Position numbers and translations under genes: made by a program
The notes under the pieces: generated by a model
What the model was told of the DNA's origin: nothing
Seen by the model: only the letters and a program-made list of their open reading frames with translations
Database searches by the model: none
Source of the DNA: Ulva prolifera
Taxonomy: Eukaryota > Chlorophyta > Ulvophyceae > Ulvales > Ulvaceae
Direction of reading: 5' to 3'
NCBI GenBank assembly: GCA_023078555.1
Contig: CM041204.1
Coordinates: 34,923-98,922, forward strand
Length of the DNA stretch: 64,000 nt
Shown here: positions 11,766-24,360 of the stretch, piece after piece
Numbering within the stretch: position 1 is the stretch's first letter
How the letters are laid out: each line of letters begins with the position of its first letter

Positions 11766-13698
11766 CTGCACATCAATGCAAATTGAGAGATACTTGTCGC
11801 GACGGTCGCGTTCGCGAGGTGTCACGCCTGTTAATCCGTGAGACAGTCACTGGCGATGATACAGCTAGCAGCATTGCAGATGAACCGTGACACAAGGGCG
11901 GTTGCATCTAGCCAAGAATGAACATGGAGAAACATAGCGAATACATACTTCTACGTGTAGCTGATGTGCACGCCAGAGTTTCACATGAGACGCTGCAGCA
12001 CCGCGATGCATCGCGATGCACACAATGTGAGAAGCACACCTGTCACCACCTTCACACATAGCAGCACTGCTGCAGCGGAGAGTACAGAGAGGAATTGCAT
12101 AAGACAACGTTGCAATGCCGACCTGTACCAGTACGTCGAGTGAACTGCCTATCGCGACATGCCATTCGTTGGGGTTAATTTCGGATACCAAAGCCTTGCA
12201 AGGCCCTGCCAGTGTGCCACATAACTGTGACGATGAACAATACCTTGATTCCTTCAAAACCAATTCTGCTTGTGTATCGGAGTAGGAACACTCTTTCCTC
12301 GTTCGTATGCTCAGAAGTGTGTTTGCACACTCGGGCTTGCTTCAGATGGGTTTGGCGCAACTGTGCGGAAATTCGCCATATATATAGGTGGGTAGCGTCT
12401 AAATATCAGTCTGGATTCGCATTGCGATGGATAGTTTCATTTCTGCGATAGAATTTCGCTGTGCGTCTCGCGATGCTCCGCCTCGCTCGCTCCTGCCGTC
12501 GCTCCGCAACCGTCCAATATCGCGTATCGGGCTGCTGGGACAGTAATACGCTATGTTCAGTCGGTCGCGTCAGTTGATCAACTCGCATTGATGTTCTGCG
12601 TTGTTGATGGGTTGATGGTTTTTATTGGACAATACGTGTCGTCCGACGAAGGCAGAAGCGTCATGCAGCCGCATTGACGATTCTAGAGGGAACGTATTCA
12701 GTAACTATGCAGCTATGTACTCGATGCTCGATTTCGGTGACATTCCCAGAAATGCCAGAAGCTTAGCCGTGACCCTCCAGCCATGAGCGCAAGCAAAGCT
12801 GTACGCCTGCGCGTGCAACACGTTCGCAGGCAATAGGATAAGCGGAGCCACCCATCAACACAAGGTTGGGAGATAATGGAATCGCTGTTTTCGGCAGCGT
12901 GCTCCACACAGTAAGGAGCCATAATCTCGTATGGCCATGTCCGATGTTCAAACTTACACAGTCAAACATTGAAATGAGGCACCGCATTACTGGAAACATC
13001 CACCTAGCCTTGTTGTCCTGGACTGAACTAACACAGGCATTTGGCCATTTCCTCCCACTACATGCATGTACGAAGCACAAACCTGCTTTTGCATGCTCCC
13101 ACACTGTCTACAGGGCTGCCACAGCATCACGGTGTGCACCAGGGCAGCAGCATCGACACAACAGCCACCGAGGCTCCAGCCGCATCTGCTGTGCAGTGCA
13201 CTCGGCCTCTCGCAGCTCCTGTGTGCCACGCTGCCAGGGCACTGCAGCAGCACCATTACCCCACAGCCACCTGGGACTGAAGATATAGCAATACACTACG
13301 TTCCTGATGTCTCTGCCATTCAGATGTCTAACACATTCAAGCAGAGGTGCTACGGTGGTCCGGGGCAGTGGCCACTGCGCCACGCGCGTAAGCATCTTCA
13401 CGGGCGCCATCGTGACCTGAGGCTCGGAAGGAGCAGCTCCTCCTCGAACAGCACCACCGAATGCCATCGGCCCCGCTGAACCCCCCAGCCCTGGCACCGT
13501 CCCACCCACATGGCTGCACGGCAGCGTGGCTAGCATCGCAACCTCACTGATTCATTGATTTTCATCGATTATCTGGCGACTTCCAGGGCAGGGCGGTGCA
13601 TTTCACAGAGCTACACTGACCCTGCCTGCTCAGCAGCACGTTGGAGGCGCTGCTGGATGCTGCTGGACGCTGCGACGCACCCGCGCCCTGGACCAGGG
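11766..13698. other. Spacer between array copies I and II
   Basis: This 1.9 kb stretch lies upstream of copy II and should hold its promoter and any first exon. I see only short open frames without a recognisable domain, and no clear match to the duplicated upstream segments of the other copies. Confidence 0.35.
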
Positions 13699-15870
13699 CT
13701 ACAGGCAGGCCTCGATGCTGTACACCTCCGGCTTCTTGGCGAGGAGGTCACTGCGGTAGTTGCGCGTGCCGCGGCTCCGGTTGTACAGCAGCGTCACGAC
13801 GTCGCCGTACTCCGGTTCGCCGGCCTCGATCGCGAAGCCGATGCAGCCGCCGAGGAGGTCGCGAGTGAGGCGGCACGCGTTGATGGCGGCCGTGAGGGTG
13901 TAGCTCTGCGGCGTGACGTAGAAGTCGCGCTCGTCGCTGTCGGCGGCCATCTGGTGGAAGCCGCTCGGGTTGTTCGGCGTGATCAGGGGGTTGACCTTCC
14001 GCACCTCGCGGGTTGCAGGATCGCACACTGCACACCGGGACACTCTCAGCCTCTCAGTGGAGTGCAGTGGGGTGTTGGCACAGACAGGATCGATGCAATG
14101 AACTCCTGGTTGGAAGTGCTGCTGCCTCAAAGGATCCGAGCCTTGTTCAGCGGCACATGTGGCATGAAGGCTTAAAACGGCAAGGCGTGGGGGCAGCAGA
14201 ATCTGCTTAGTAGCACGTTACGGCAGTTCACAAAAGCTCACCGCTGCTGAGCAGCGTGTGGGGCTTGTCATTGTACAGATGGCTGCCAAAGGGGGCCAGG
14301 GGGGCGCACAGGGTTCCGGGAGGAAGCATCTGGTCAGGAAGATCTCCGAATCGAAGAAGGGCTGCAGTGTGGCGGCGGTCGAGAAGAGGTTCTTGCCGAA
14401 CAGAGTGCAGCTGCATGGGCACGGGGGGCGTTACAACAAGCATGCTGGTGAATGCGCGGGGGCAGACAGCAGCGACGACTCGCCAAGCACGACCGCACGA
14501 ATTTCACTTCCCAGTTTGAGGCCTGTCAGTGCACGCGAGGTTGCAGCCTCACACTGCGAGAAAGTGGTCTAATGTGGGCAGGGAGCATGCATCGCCACAG
14601 AGCTGGTCACTGCTAGTGAGATATCGGGGCATGGCAAGCAGGGCAAGCGCACACCACACCCTGTGCACCCATTTCCCAGGTGACTCCTGATGAGGCACCA
14701 CATGCCAGTGTCGGTGTACATGGTCATGCATGCACAGACGCCAGCCGTGCCACTACAGCAGAAGCTCTATGGCTATTTCTGGGAGCAGTGCTTCAGCAGG
14801 ACCAAAGTGCTGCATGCAAAAGCACGATCAGAGCTGGAACGCACTCCGCATCGGCCGTGATGTCGAAGGCAAAGCACTCCGGATTCTCCTGGCACTTCTC
14901 CAGGCAGCCGGCCTCGCCGTCGATGTAGTCTCCATAGAAGAAGTCGAGCTCTATGGGCGCGTTGTCGACCTGCAGGTTGGCTGACAGGCCGCCCAGGCGG
15001 GCCGAGAAGGCTGCCGGGTCACACTCCGGGGGCTCTGCACGCAGCTTCCATTGGGCATTGCATGTAGTTACAAAGGACAGAGGCCGGGCACGAGGCATGC
15101 ATGTACGTATGCTGACAATGCTTCAATTGATGACTGCTGGCTCTGCTCTGGTGTTGCAGTACACCGCCGTGAGCTCACCCGACCTGGTCGCACACGAGGA
15201 TGGATGATCGATGCTTCACTCCATGGGTCCACAGTGAGAATGGCGATAGCACGATGTGGGGGGAGGCGGCTGCTCTCCACCGCTGCGGTGCGGAGCATTG
15301 TATGGTGAGTGATGACCAGAGCTGCGCCGCTTCATTGAGCAAAGGGCATGGCCGGGAAACATGTACATGTCGCTGCTTTGCGCCGATGCTGCGAGTGCGA
15401 ACATCGCTCAGTCAGTTTCAATCACTCGCCGATTCTGGTTGCCTTCCAGATGTGATTTAGTAGAGATGTACTGGAGTGGCATGGCAGTCACCACGGCGTG
15501 CATGGCTGGACATGGCATCTCGAGAGGCTCATTATCGCGGGAACAGGTGAAGACGCTGGAGAACAATGCCGGGGTGAGTGCCCAGAACAATGCTGATCAT
15601 CATTCGCATCAGTGCAGTACGGCAGTTGACACGGCACACTGAGTGCATCTGTGACCGAGCTGGACATGTTCTGGTGCATATGTCCAACGTGACAGATTGC
15701 AGGGGCTCTCACCTGTGCAAGTGAGGATGGCTCCGCTCCAGGATGCAGGGATGTCCCGAGCCTTGGGCCGGCACTGGCTAAACCCGGAAGATTTCTCGAC
15801 ACAATGGTCATCATCATTGCAGCACGGCCGCAGCGTCCCAGCGGCGATGCCTTCGCCCGCGCACTTTTTC
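13699..15870 (-). CDS. CBM1-like/PAN-like modular protein, array copy I (5' end lost in gap)
   Basis: C is 15713 to the gap at 15870, A about 14841-15034, B 14310-14427, D 13699-14027. C retains KKCAGEG, CC and FSQC and has donor GTGAGA. A reads ECDPAAFSARLGGL with C-x3-C-x5-CFAF. D is the best-preserved one: CDPATREVRKVNPL, INACRLTRDLLGGCIGFAIE, VTLLYNRS, YSIEACL, TAG. The B exon lacks the expected AG acceptor: where the other copies have ACAG before CCCCGG, this one reads AACG, with an in-frame TAA just upstream. The copy therefore needs a non-canonical acceptor, exon skipping, or is defective. The N gap removes the start. Confidence 0.55.
15061..15095 (-). mobile_element. Short non-LTR retroelement 3' tail in intron
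   Basis: The reverse complement matches the 3' tail block at 21230-21347 (GGCCTCTGTCCTTTGTAACT followed by ACAT). It lies in the intron between modules C and A of array copy I. It is a tiny 5'-truncated insertion. Confidence 0.55.
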
Positions 15871-15970
15871 NNNNNNNNNNNNNNNNNNNNNNNNNNNNNN
15901 NNNNNNNNNNNNNNNNNNNNNNNNNNNNNNNNNNNNNNNNNNNNNNNNNNNNNNNNNNNNNNNNNNNNNN
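15871..15970. other. Assembly gap (100 N)
   Basis: One hundred N bases. The gap cuts exon C of array copy I and separates the gene array from the retroelement region, so continuity across it is not proven. Confidence 1.
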
Positions 15971-16239
15971 GGAAGCCCGCCACCCCGAAGACGGCGTACC
16001 ACGTTAATGACCTGTCCTGCTTTTTGCACGCACACCACAATGCTCTTGGGGTCTGACTCGTGCGGCCGCTGTGTCCCGATGCCAGCTGCCCGGCCCAGAG
16101 TGTTCACAACAAAAGCACAGTGCATGATTCAAAACGCCCTCCGGGCGACTTCTCCATCTCCGGGTCCGGTGCGCGAGTAGCGCGCGCCCGGCCTTATGCC
16201 GGGCTTGTTGGTGCGAGGCAGTAGCTGTGTTGTGGAGTG

Positions 16240-16342
16240 TGGTGTCTGGTCTGGTTCCGGCTCCTACAGTCCGGTGTGCGTCGTGGGGTGTGGTGTCTGG
16301 TCTGGGTTCCGGCTCCTACAGTCCGGTGTGTGGCGTCTCTGC
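16240..16342 (+). repeat. 51 bp tandem repeat, two units
   Basis: Two near-identical units start at about 16241 and 16292, each with GGTGTCTGGTCTGG and CCGGCTCCTACAGTCCGGTG. The repeat lies upstream of the retrotransposon coding region and may be part of its 5' end. Confidence 0.6.
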
Positions 16343-16576
16343 TCTGTATTCCGCGTGGGTACACTGGGCTGGGGAGCCCTTGTTGGGCATCCGTACGTGG
16401 AAGTGCTGTCAAGTGTTCTCGGTGCTACGTGTTGCAGTCTCCTGCGCGGTCCTGTTTTTGATGGTGTGGTTATGTTGGGGGGCGGGCGGTGTCCTCCCCC
16501 TCCCCCATTCTGGATGTCTGCTTGACTAGTATGTGGTGGCTGGTGCAATGTCGCACAGCACGGGCGTAGTTGTCCA

Positions 16577-19500
16577 ATGTGCGCATGCCTCGTTTTCGAT
16601 CCGTACCGCAACAGCCTGGTCCTCTCCCCTCCAACAACACGACTCTCTATGACTGAGACAGTGAACGCGCCTGTGATGCAACAAACCGGCATAAGGCATC
16701 AGCAGCACAATGAGCATGAGGAGGTGATGCAAGTTGTGCCACCAAATCGCGTAGTGTTCTCTTTCTTTGGCCCTTGTGACGTTGTCTGCCACACGGGCGC
16801 ATTCCTCTCCGTGACCTCACACAGCGCCACCCTCTCAATGCTTCAGGCCGCCCACCGTACACGACACAGAAATAAAACAACTGGGCAGCCATTCCTCCTG
16901 TTGTCCGTCTACAGAAGACTCGACATCGCGAAAATTATCGCACAGGGCGTGGTTCCTTTTGCCAAGCATGCTCAGAGGCACTGCTTCCTCGGGCTGCCGC
17001 ACGGCTCCCTCTACCAAAATAGAACTCACATACATGATGTATCCACAAGGCGATGGCCGGAACAAACCACTCCGCGCTCGCCCCCACCCTACCACCACCG
17101 AACCTGCAACCGCGGCCAACCGCTTTGCACCTCTCGCCTCTGCACATGACAACCAGGCGGGTATATCTAAAGCACCAACATGTGTCACGCTTGGAAGCTT
17201 AAATGTGAATGGTATGTTTACACAATCCTTGTCCATCTAAACATGTGGATGTTTGTGCATTTCTGTCATCAAAACATGTGGACATTTGTTCAGTCCAAGA
17301 AACCTGGTGCGACTTGTCGGACACAGAGAAAACTTCTATGCTTGCCGCGCACGGGTATACTGCATATGGTGCTCCGGGATACACAACTCAAACAAGGACC
17401 GGCGGCGGGCACAGGCATCATTGTTGAAGACACACTGTCCACCCTTACACACACACTATCCTGGGGTTCCAAGAAAATCATCAGACGGATCCTGGGTACA
17501 TTGTGCGCCGGCGACACACAACCAAGACTGCAATCGGAAGTGTATACATTCGGCCGTGGCAACACGCCCGTCCGGCAGACAGCGACAGGTTTGCTGCTGA
17601 GCTGGAAGCTCTCACACGACATACACTACTTGACTGACAAGGGATTCCACATCATTGTGTGCGGGGACTTCAACGCCAGGATTGGGAATGCACAAAACTC
17701 ACATCATATTCCGCTACATAATGAAACGTTCCGTAACTCACAGGGCTGTCGCCTAATAAACATGGTAGAACAATGCAACATGCATGTCATGCACAACCAC
17801 ACTGCCTTTTCGCCGACGTGCATGCATGCCGGCGGCACCTCTGTTGTTGACTACTGTCTGACGAGCTCTGCATGTAGGGACCGTTGCAGTGCACCTGCAA
17901 TCCACTCTGCTGGGCAGTGTCTCTCTGATCACGCGCTGCTCACACTATCACTGTCACTGCCACATGCCACACACAGAAGCAAGCGCAAATGCGCCCGATC
18001 ACACAAAAAACGGTGGAATAGGAAAGCAATGCACAACGAGGAGACAGTCGCAAAATTTGAGACAGCCCTGCAAGCGCCCCTTGCGCAGTTGCTGCACGAC
18101 ATGGACTCATGTAGCATGCCGCATGCTGAAGCTGCCAACACTTTCACATCTGCCCTGGCAAACATCCTACGTACCGCAGGAGAGCAATGCTTTGGGAAAC
18201 ACCAGGTACGGACCCATCGCGTGCAATGGTGGAACAAAGAATATGCAGACCTCAGACGCGAATGCTGGACCCTGAGACACATTGCCGGACCGGCAGCGAC
18301 ACACGACAATAGCATTCCAGCAACGCCGAGGTGCAAAGAACCAGCTGAAACGCGATCTTAAACGTGCATACACCAAACAGCAAGCCAACCATGTCTCTAA
18401 AACGTGCACGCCAGGACTTGAGTCTAAAGTTTCATGGGTGTCTGCGAAACGTTTTGTTGAAACTGCTAACCAGGGGTGGCTCGACGGCCGAGCACCCCGT
18501 GCCTTCTGTTATGTCTGGGGGAGTCCCCTGATAATAGACACAGTGATGCAGGTTTTCTCGAATCACTACCAATCTGAAATGAACCCGGTCCCACATGCCA
18601 CATTCTGCGAGCAAACTGATGCACATGTCAGAGACACATTGCACGCATGGCGCCAAAATGAGCCTCAACACAACCAAGAGATGGATGATGCCTTCACACT
18701 TCACGAACTTCAACAAGCACTTGCTACAATGCACAACTGGAAAGCCGCAGACCACGATGATATCATCTGCGAACTACTGAAGGCCGGGGGGCCGCAATTG
18801 CAAACCGTCGTCCTGCAGCTCCTCAATTTCTGCTGGACGCACGAAACCATTCCCAATGCGTGGTCACTCGGAACAATTGTAAGCCTCCACAAAGCCGGGG
18901 ATGCAACAGACCCCTCCAACTACCGGGGTATCACACTGCTTTCAATATTCCGGAAGCTTTTCAGCACACTACTCAGGTCCCGCCTCCAAAACAATATAAC
19001 CCTCCATGAGTCCCAAGCCGCATTCCGCGAGGATCGCGGCTGTGTAGACCATGTCCACACCTTTGCACGCATTGTCCGGGCGGCCGCCGCGGCGGACACT
19101 CCACTTTATGCTTCTTCCTGGACATCCGGAAAGCATATGATACTGTGTGGCGCGACGGTCTGTTGTACAAACTACTCCAGAAAGGAGTGACAGGCCGCCT
19201 CGGTCGGGTCATCGCACACATGCTCTCAAACACGAAATCGAGGGTGCGCTTCCAAGACCAGGATCACCATACTTCCCCATCACCCTCGGGGTCGGCCAAG
19301 GCGACCCCCTGTCAACCATTCTCTTTGATGTGTTCATTGATGATCTGCTTGCAACACTGCACACCCGTCCAAAAGAACTCTGCATTCCCCTTGACTCACC
19401 AGACACCGATAAAATTTCCGGACTCACTTATGCAGATGATGTCAATGCAATGTCCTTGACACCGGCAGGGCTTCAGGGACATATTGATACAATCGATAAA

Positions 19501-20380
19501 TGGTTGTTTCAATGGCGCTCCTTACCAAATGTGTTGAAGTCTAAAACTATGGTGTTCAATCAGCCGCAGGGCGGCGCACCAGTTGTCTTCCAGCTGCGGG
19601 GGTCGCAGTTGGAGACTGTTCACACCTACAAATACTTGGGTGTTTTCTTCAGTCAAATGGCTCTTGGTCTGAACATATGCATCATGTACGCGCAAAGATG
19701 AACAAGGCACTTGGCGCGTGGCGGCCAGTGCTGCGTTGCCACTACCTCCCGGTGACCGCCCGGCTCCGCCTTGTTTATGCGTTCATATATACTCCTGCTT
19801 TGTATGGGGCTGAGGTATGGATTGGCCCAAAACTGAACTCGACAAACTTGATACCATCTGTAAAAAGGCAATCCGCATGGTGTTTGGTCTGCACCAGTTC
19901 GATTGCAAGGAGATTCTTTTTTCCGACACGGGCCTCCTGCCTGTGAGCTCAATGATCAAGGCAGCTAAACTTTGCTGGTACGCAAAGCTGACACACATGG
20001 GGGCGGAGCGATTCCCGGTTGCGGTGGAATCCACCGCGATTCGGGGTCACTCTCAACGGGGGCCGGGGGGGCGGGGACTTTCATTCCCGCATCACGGCCA
20101 TTGCGGCAGAACTGAAACGATATGCACACATCAGACTTGCCTTACAGGCTCCACCCGAGCCTGAGCATCGCCGCCGACGTGGGCCACCCAGGGTGTCCAA
20201 ACGTCTCGGCATGCATGATCAGCCGTCCAACAAAGCCCTCTCACAATCACGTACTCAAATCTTACCCGTGAGAAGGTCGTGGCTGTCATGTGGTTGGCAT
20301 ACCTTGAACAACGATTTGAGAAGCGTGGTCGCGACAATAAGGTCACTGGAGAGTGGTTGCGTGGTGTGATAACACACTAA
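16577..20380 (+). pseudogene. APE-type non-LTR retrotransposon (endonuclease + reverse transcriptase), frameshifted
   Basis: Coding blocks follow the order of a LINE second ORF but in changing frames. Endonuclease: SLNVNGMF near 17190, VQETW near 17297, CGDFNARIG near 17665, SDHALLTLSL near 17930. Reverse transcriptase: NYRGITLLSIF near 18918, FLDIRKAYDTVW near 19117, GVGQGDPLS near 19290, and catalytic YADD near 19430. The C-terminus reads EQRFEKRGRDNKVTGEW and ends at TAA 20380. Frame changes near 17230, 17430, 18300, 19130, 19700 and 20050 mean it cannot make an intact protein. Sequence before 17180 may be 5' UTR or ORF1-like and has no recognised motif. The clade is not assigned. Confidence 0.85.
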
Positions 20381-20914
20381 CTAGGGTCACTAGCCCCGTT
20401 TATGGACTCCGTTGAGCCCGGTCTTGTGCGTGTGCTAATGTCTGCTCGTTCGGTCTGTCTCCTTCTTGTGAGGCACCGTAGTGAAAAGCATTTGGAATAT
20501 TCACGTGCTGCTGATGTCTTCACATCCTACATCGCACGTGCACCCATCGGGGCAGTTCTGCCACCTGTCCCAGTGGCACATCGTGATCGCATGTCTCCGC
20601 CGTTGCGGTTTTGGTGCGGCAGTTGCTCGCACGCCAGGTCCTTATGACAGTGCCTCTGGTGTTTCGTGGTCTGATGTAGCGGTTGTTCTCTTGTCGGTGT
20701 TGATGGTGTTGGTGGTGATGCTGGGGTGTGGGGTGTTGCAAATCGCCCGTCCCCTCTCGGTGAATTGGCTGCATTCTGTGGCGCAAGTCAGAGTTTGCGG
20801 CAGCATGTTGCTTGGATGCCTCTTTCGGTCCCGGATTTCGGAGTTGTCAATGTCCAAATGGATACGGCTATGTAATCATGCATACATACATTATCTAACT
20901 ACATACATTATCGC

Positions 20915-21196
20915 TTGTACGACCCTGATGCGTATAGTTTTGTGCCGTTGTCGCATGAGACGCATGGTCGATTGGGACGGCCTGCCATGAATCACTTGAA
21001 TCGGCTGGCGGAGGTTGCGTCTCGGTGTGGCAAGGTGAACCGTGCTTTGTTTGTGACGAATGCTCTGCGCCGGTTGAGTGTGGCGTTGTGCAAGGGGAAT
21101 GCTCTTGTGCTCCGTGCGGGGCTTCAATCTTTGGCTGGCATCACCGGCCGAGCTGTGGTACGTGCTCGTGCCCGGCCTAGTGCCATGACTGCCTGA
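20915..21196 (+). pseudogene. C-terminal fragment of a second non-LTR retrotransposon
   Basis: A 93-residue open frame reads DAYSFVPLSHETHGRLG, then LRRLSVALCKGNALV, and stops at TGA 21196. From memory of the family, this F-x-P-x3-E-x2-GRLG ... LSVALCxGN pattern is typical of the extreme C-terminus of reverse-transcriptase polyproteins common in algal and protist genomes. No reverse transcriptase core precedes it here; 20402-20914 holds only short frames. The frame is followed directly by the 3' tail block, so it is a 5'-truncated insertion. Confidence 0.6.
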
Positions 21197-21347
21197 GTGG
21201 ATTTGCGTGTGTATTCCTGGCAACGGCTCGCTTCCCGGCCTCTGTCCTTTGTAACTACATACATACCTGGAAAGCGTGAGTGGATTTGCGTGTGTATTCC
21301 TGGCAACGGCTCGCTGCCTGGCCTCTGTCCTTTGTAACTACATACAT
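21194..21347 (+). mobile_element. Tandem pair of retroelement 3' tails
   Basis: Two copies start at 21194 and 21277, 83 bp apart. Each runs TGAGTGGATTTGCGTGTGTA ... CCTCTGTCCTTTGTAACTAC and ends in an ACATACAT microsatellite. The second copy is flanked by TGGAAAGC on both sides, a likely 8 bp target-site duplication. It abuts the left end of the duplicated kinase segment at about 21348. Confidence 0.65.
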
Positions 21348-24300
21348 GGAAAGCAAGAGATCTCCAAACCGTATATGGGGACTGCAGAGTATAAAACGGC
21401 AACACACGGTTGCCGCTGCATGTGGGGCCATATTCTAGAGGAAAGCCGCAAAATAGTTGGTTTGGTCAACCTACAAGCCACTGTAAGCCTGCGGAGTTGA
21501 ACGTTGTACGTAGCAACGTTGAGGCTTAGCACACCTGAAAAGAGCTTGGCAAAGATGGCCTCGAAGGTGTCTCCCCCGTATGGGTGCGCCCCGGTCGCGG
21601 CGTAGAGCAGCGTCGCGCCCATGCTGTACACGTCGCTGCGCCGCTGCGCGTTGCCCAGCAGCTGCTCCTTCGACGCGTACCCCGGCGTCCCCTTGGCCAC
21701 ACCCTTCACCATTGTCTGCATCGCTGTTGTGATGGATGACCGCACGCACGTGGGCAGCCGCTTTGCCAGCCCGAAATCCGCCAGCCGCACGCTGTGCTGC
21801 GCTGCGTCGCCGTCCCCACCGTCGCCCTTCGAGGCCTTGCTGGAGGGCGCCAGGAGGATGTTGCCGGGGGTGACGTCGAGGTGGAGGCAGCGCGCGCTGC
21901 GGTGCACGGCGTCCAGCGCGGAGCACAGCATGAGGCCCAGCGTGACGAGGTCCAGCGGCGGCAGGCCGGGCAGCTTGCACTGCTGCTTCGCACGTGGCAC
22001 AAGCTCCGCCAGGCTCCCTTCGCACAGCTCCATCAGCAGCCTGTGGTTGCAGCAGGTAGCCCAGTGAAGAAGTGGATCGGTAATTGGACAGCCATAGACG
22101 TTAGCACACGTTGTAGGAGCACTCAGTAGGCTACGTATACTGGCGAGTCGACGCCCGGTGGCACAGGTGATGCGTATCTCAAGACGTCTCAGTCATCTGA
22201 TCTCGGGGCATGTACCAATGCTAGCAGAAGCGTGCACAGCTGTATTACAGCCAGCAATCGCACCAGAGCTCGGTGTCAGTCCAGCAGTAGCCATGCAGTT
22301 TGCACACGTGCGGGCTCGCAACTCCCGCGATGTACGACGTTGACACAACCTGCTTCACCGCTGCCATTTCCTTCGCGCCCGCACCGGCCGGCAGCGGCAC
22401 CTGCTTCACCGCGAGTCGTCGCCCTCCTAGCCACCCCTCCTGCACCGTACCTTCCCCCCCGGCCCCCAGCTGTTTCCCCAGTGTCACATCGGAGCTCCGC
22501 ACAAGGCGCGGCGCGTAGCCATGGCTTTCCGCCGAGACTACCATCGAAACGGTGTCATTTTCTTCCAGCACCGCATCCTCCGCTAGAGGCGCGTGGCACA
22601 AAGTGCACTGCCCATCCCGCACGAGCTGCTGTGCTCCGGTGTGCGAGACGGCGAAGCCGCAGCACGGCAGCGTGACGGGGCGGAGGGGGCCCTCCGGCAT
22701 GAGGGGCACTCCCAACACGAGGCAGGCGGTGACGGCCAGGCGGCCCTTGTTGATAGCCTCCTTCAGGGCTGCCGCCAACGTCTCATTGCTGGCCGCGGCT
22801 GCGCTGCCGTCTGCCTCAGCCAGCTCGTCCAGCGCCTGCACGCATGGGGACCATGCATCGGGCAACGTCTGGTTGCTTTCACATGCAGTGATTCGGAGCA
22901 TGCCCCAGCGCACGCAATCTTGGCACAGCACGGCCAAGCATGTACGCAAGCCTGATCATTTATGCATGGCAGGGTGCATAGCATAGCTGATCTGACCACA
23001 CGCTTGTCGATAAGTGAGAGCCTTGATGTGTCCTGTGAAACCACGCTAGCCGTCGGGGCACTGCCGAGATGTTGAGGAGACTGCAAATCTAGACATCGCA
23101 GCACAGCACATCATCCTATGTATCGCTGGCCAAGCCAATGGGCCCCACCTGCGTGCACATGCTGTCATATGGGTCACACATATGTTGTCCCGGTGTTCTG
23201 TAGTTGTCGGTATCAAAGGATGATCCCAAAAGACTCAGTTCGATAGATCCTTGTGGACTGGACACATCATGATGAACAAAGGCATGCATGTGGCTGGGTG
23301 CTGACCTCGAGGATGCGCCCGGACTGCATGCTGGCGGCGGCGCCGGCGGGCATGCCGCAGAAGCGCTCCAGGCAGCCCTTGATCTGATCGATGTCCGCAC
23401 TCATCTCGCGCTGCATCGCTAGCATCTGCCGCGAGAAGGAGTCGACTGTGAGCTGCATGTCCACCGCGTCCATCAGCTGCTCCAGCCCTTCCCCCAGCCG
23501 CAGCTGCAGCGCAACGCACCCCTCCACCACCTTTTGCGTGCTCTCGGCATTCAACTGCAGCATGCTGTCATGCATGGTTCCCATGCACTGCTCAATGTCG
23601 GCGACGGTCGCGGTCGTGGAGGCCATGGACTCGACGGTGGCTTGGAGGTGGCTGAGGTGCACAGCGGCATCGCAGGAAGAGTCCTGGAGGGAGACGGCGC
23701 GGCTCTGGAGTTCGGCGACGGCAGTGGAGACGTTGGCGGCAGAGGCGACGGAGACAGTCAGCAGGGGGAGCAGCTGCTGCACGTTCTGCATGATTGAGCG
23801 CATGCGCTCCTGCAGCAGCGGGAACTTCAAAGCAGTACAAACAGAAGTTACTTTCAGTTGTTCATGACGCCATGTGAACGTTGACATGGCACTGCACAAG
23901 GGGCGGCTATTGGAATTTGAATGCATGATGATCTGCAATCATCGTGTGCAAGCATGTAAGGGAGAACCGTTAGCCCCCCTGTTCAGTGAGCATGCGGCAC
24001 TCTGCCTTTACGTAAGTTCTTTGGTCGCCTATGATGTAACAGTACGACCTCCTGATGTGCACGATCAGCTTGCAGCGTTCATACTTGACAATCGCAGCGG
24101 GCAGCAGGCAGCGCACCGTCTCGCTGCGTATGTTCCACAGCGAGGCGGCGGCGCCGCGGTTGTCGTACTTCGACAGCTTGTTAGAGGCCACCCCCACGAG
24201 CGCCCCCAGCTCTCGCACCACCGGCTCCGCATGCGCCGGGACATTTGCCTTGACACTCTCCAGCACCTTGGCGACGTTCTGCATGAACCTGCACTCCAGC

Positions 24301-24360
24301 TGCAACGTCAGCGTTGAACTGACTTCCCACTGCTGGGTAAGATGTCAATGTTGAACATCA
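21348..24360 (-). repeat. Segmental duplication, copy 1
   Basis: This is nearly identical to 32560-35921, apart from a 295 bp insertion in the other copy and small indels. It covers four exons of the kinase gene with their introns. Similarity starts at AAGCAAGAGATCTCC on the left and ends after AAGATGTCAATGTTGAACATCA on the right. Confidence 0.9.
21535..24288 (-). pseudogene. Truncated protein kinase gene, duplicate copy 1
   Basis: Four exons splice in frame: 24063-24288 (helical, FMQNVAKVLESVKAN), 23306-23809 (168-residue coiled coil), 22264-22835 (U-box/RING-like CCGFAVSH ... CTLCHAPL, then glycine loop GAGGEGTV and AVK lysine), and 21535-22040 (HLDVTPGN, DFG in ADFGLAK, TPGYASKEQ, SDVYSMG). 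Junction phases 0, 0 and 2 match on both sides. The exon carrying the rest of the C-lobe, present in the other copy at 32187-32491, is missing: beyond the donor at 21534 lies intron remnant and then retroelement tail at 21347. Copy 1 keeps the invariant Asp in SDVYSMG but lacks the end of the fold, so activity is unlikely unless a downstream exon lies beyond the retroelements. Confidence 0.75.

Noticed and set aside
353-15870. One giant protein with many repeated modules
   Set aside because: D exons of copies I, III and IV all end in TAG at the same position, so the modules are separate tandem genes.
16577-21347. LTR retrotransposon
   Set aside because: No long terminal repeats, gag, protease or integrase; endonuclease-RT order and microsatellite tails indicate non-LTR.
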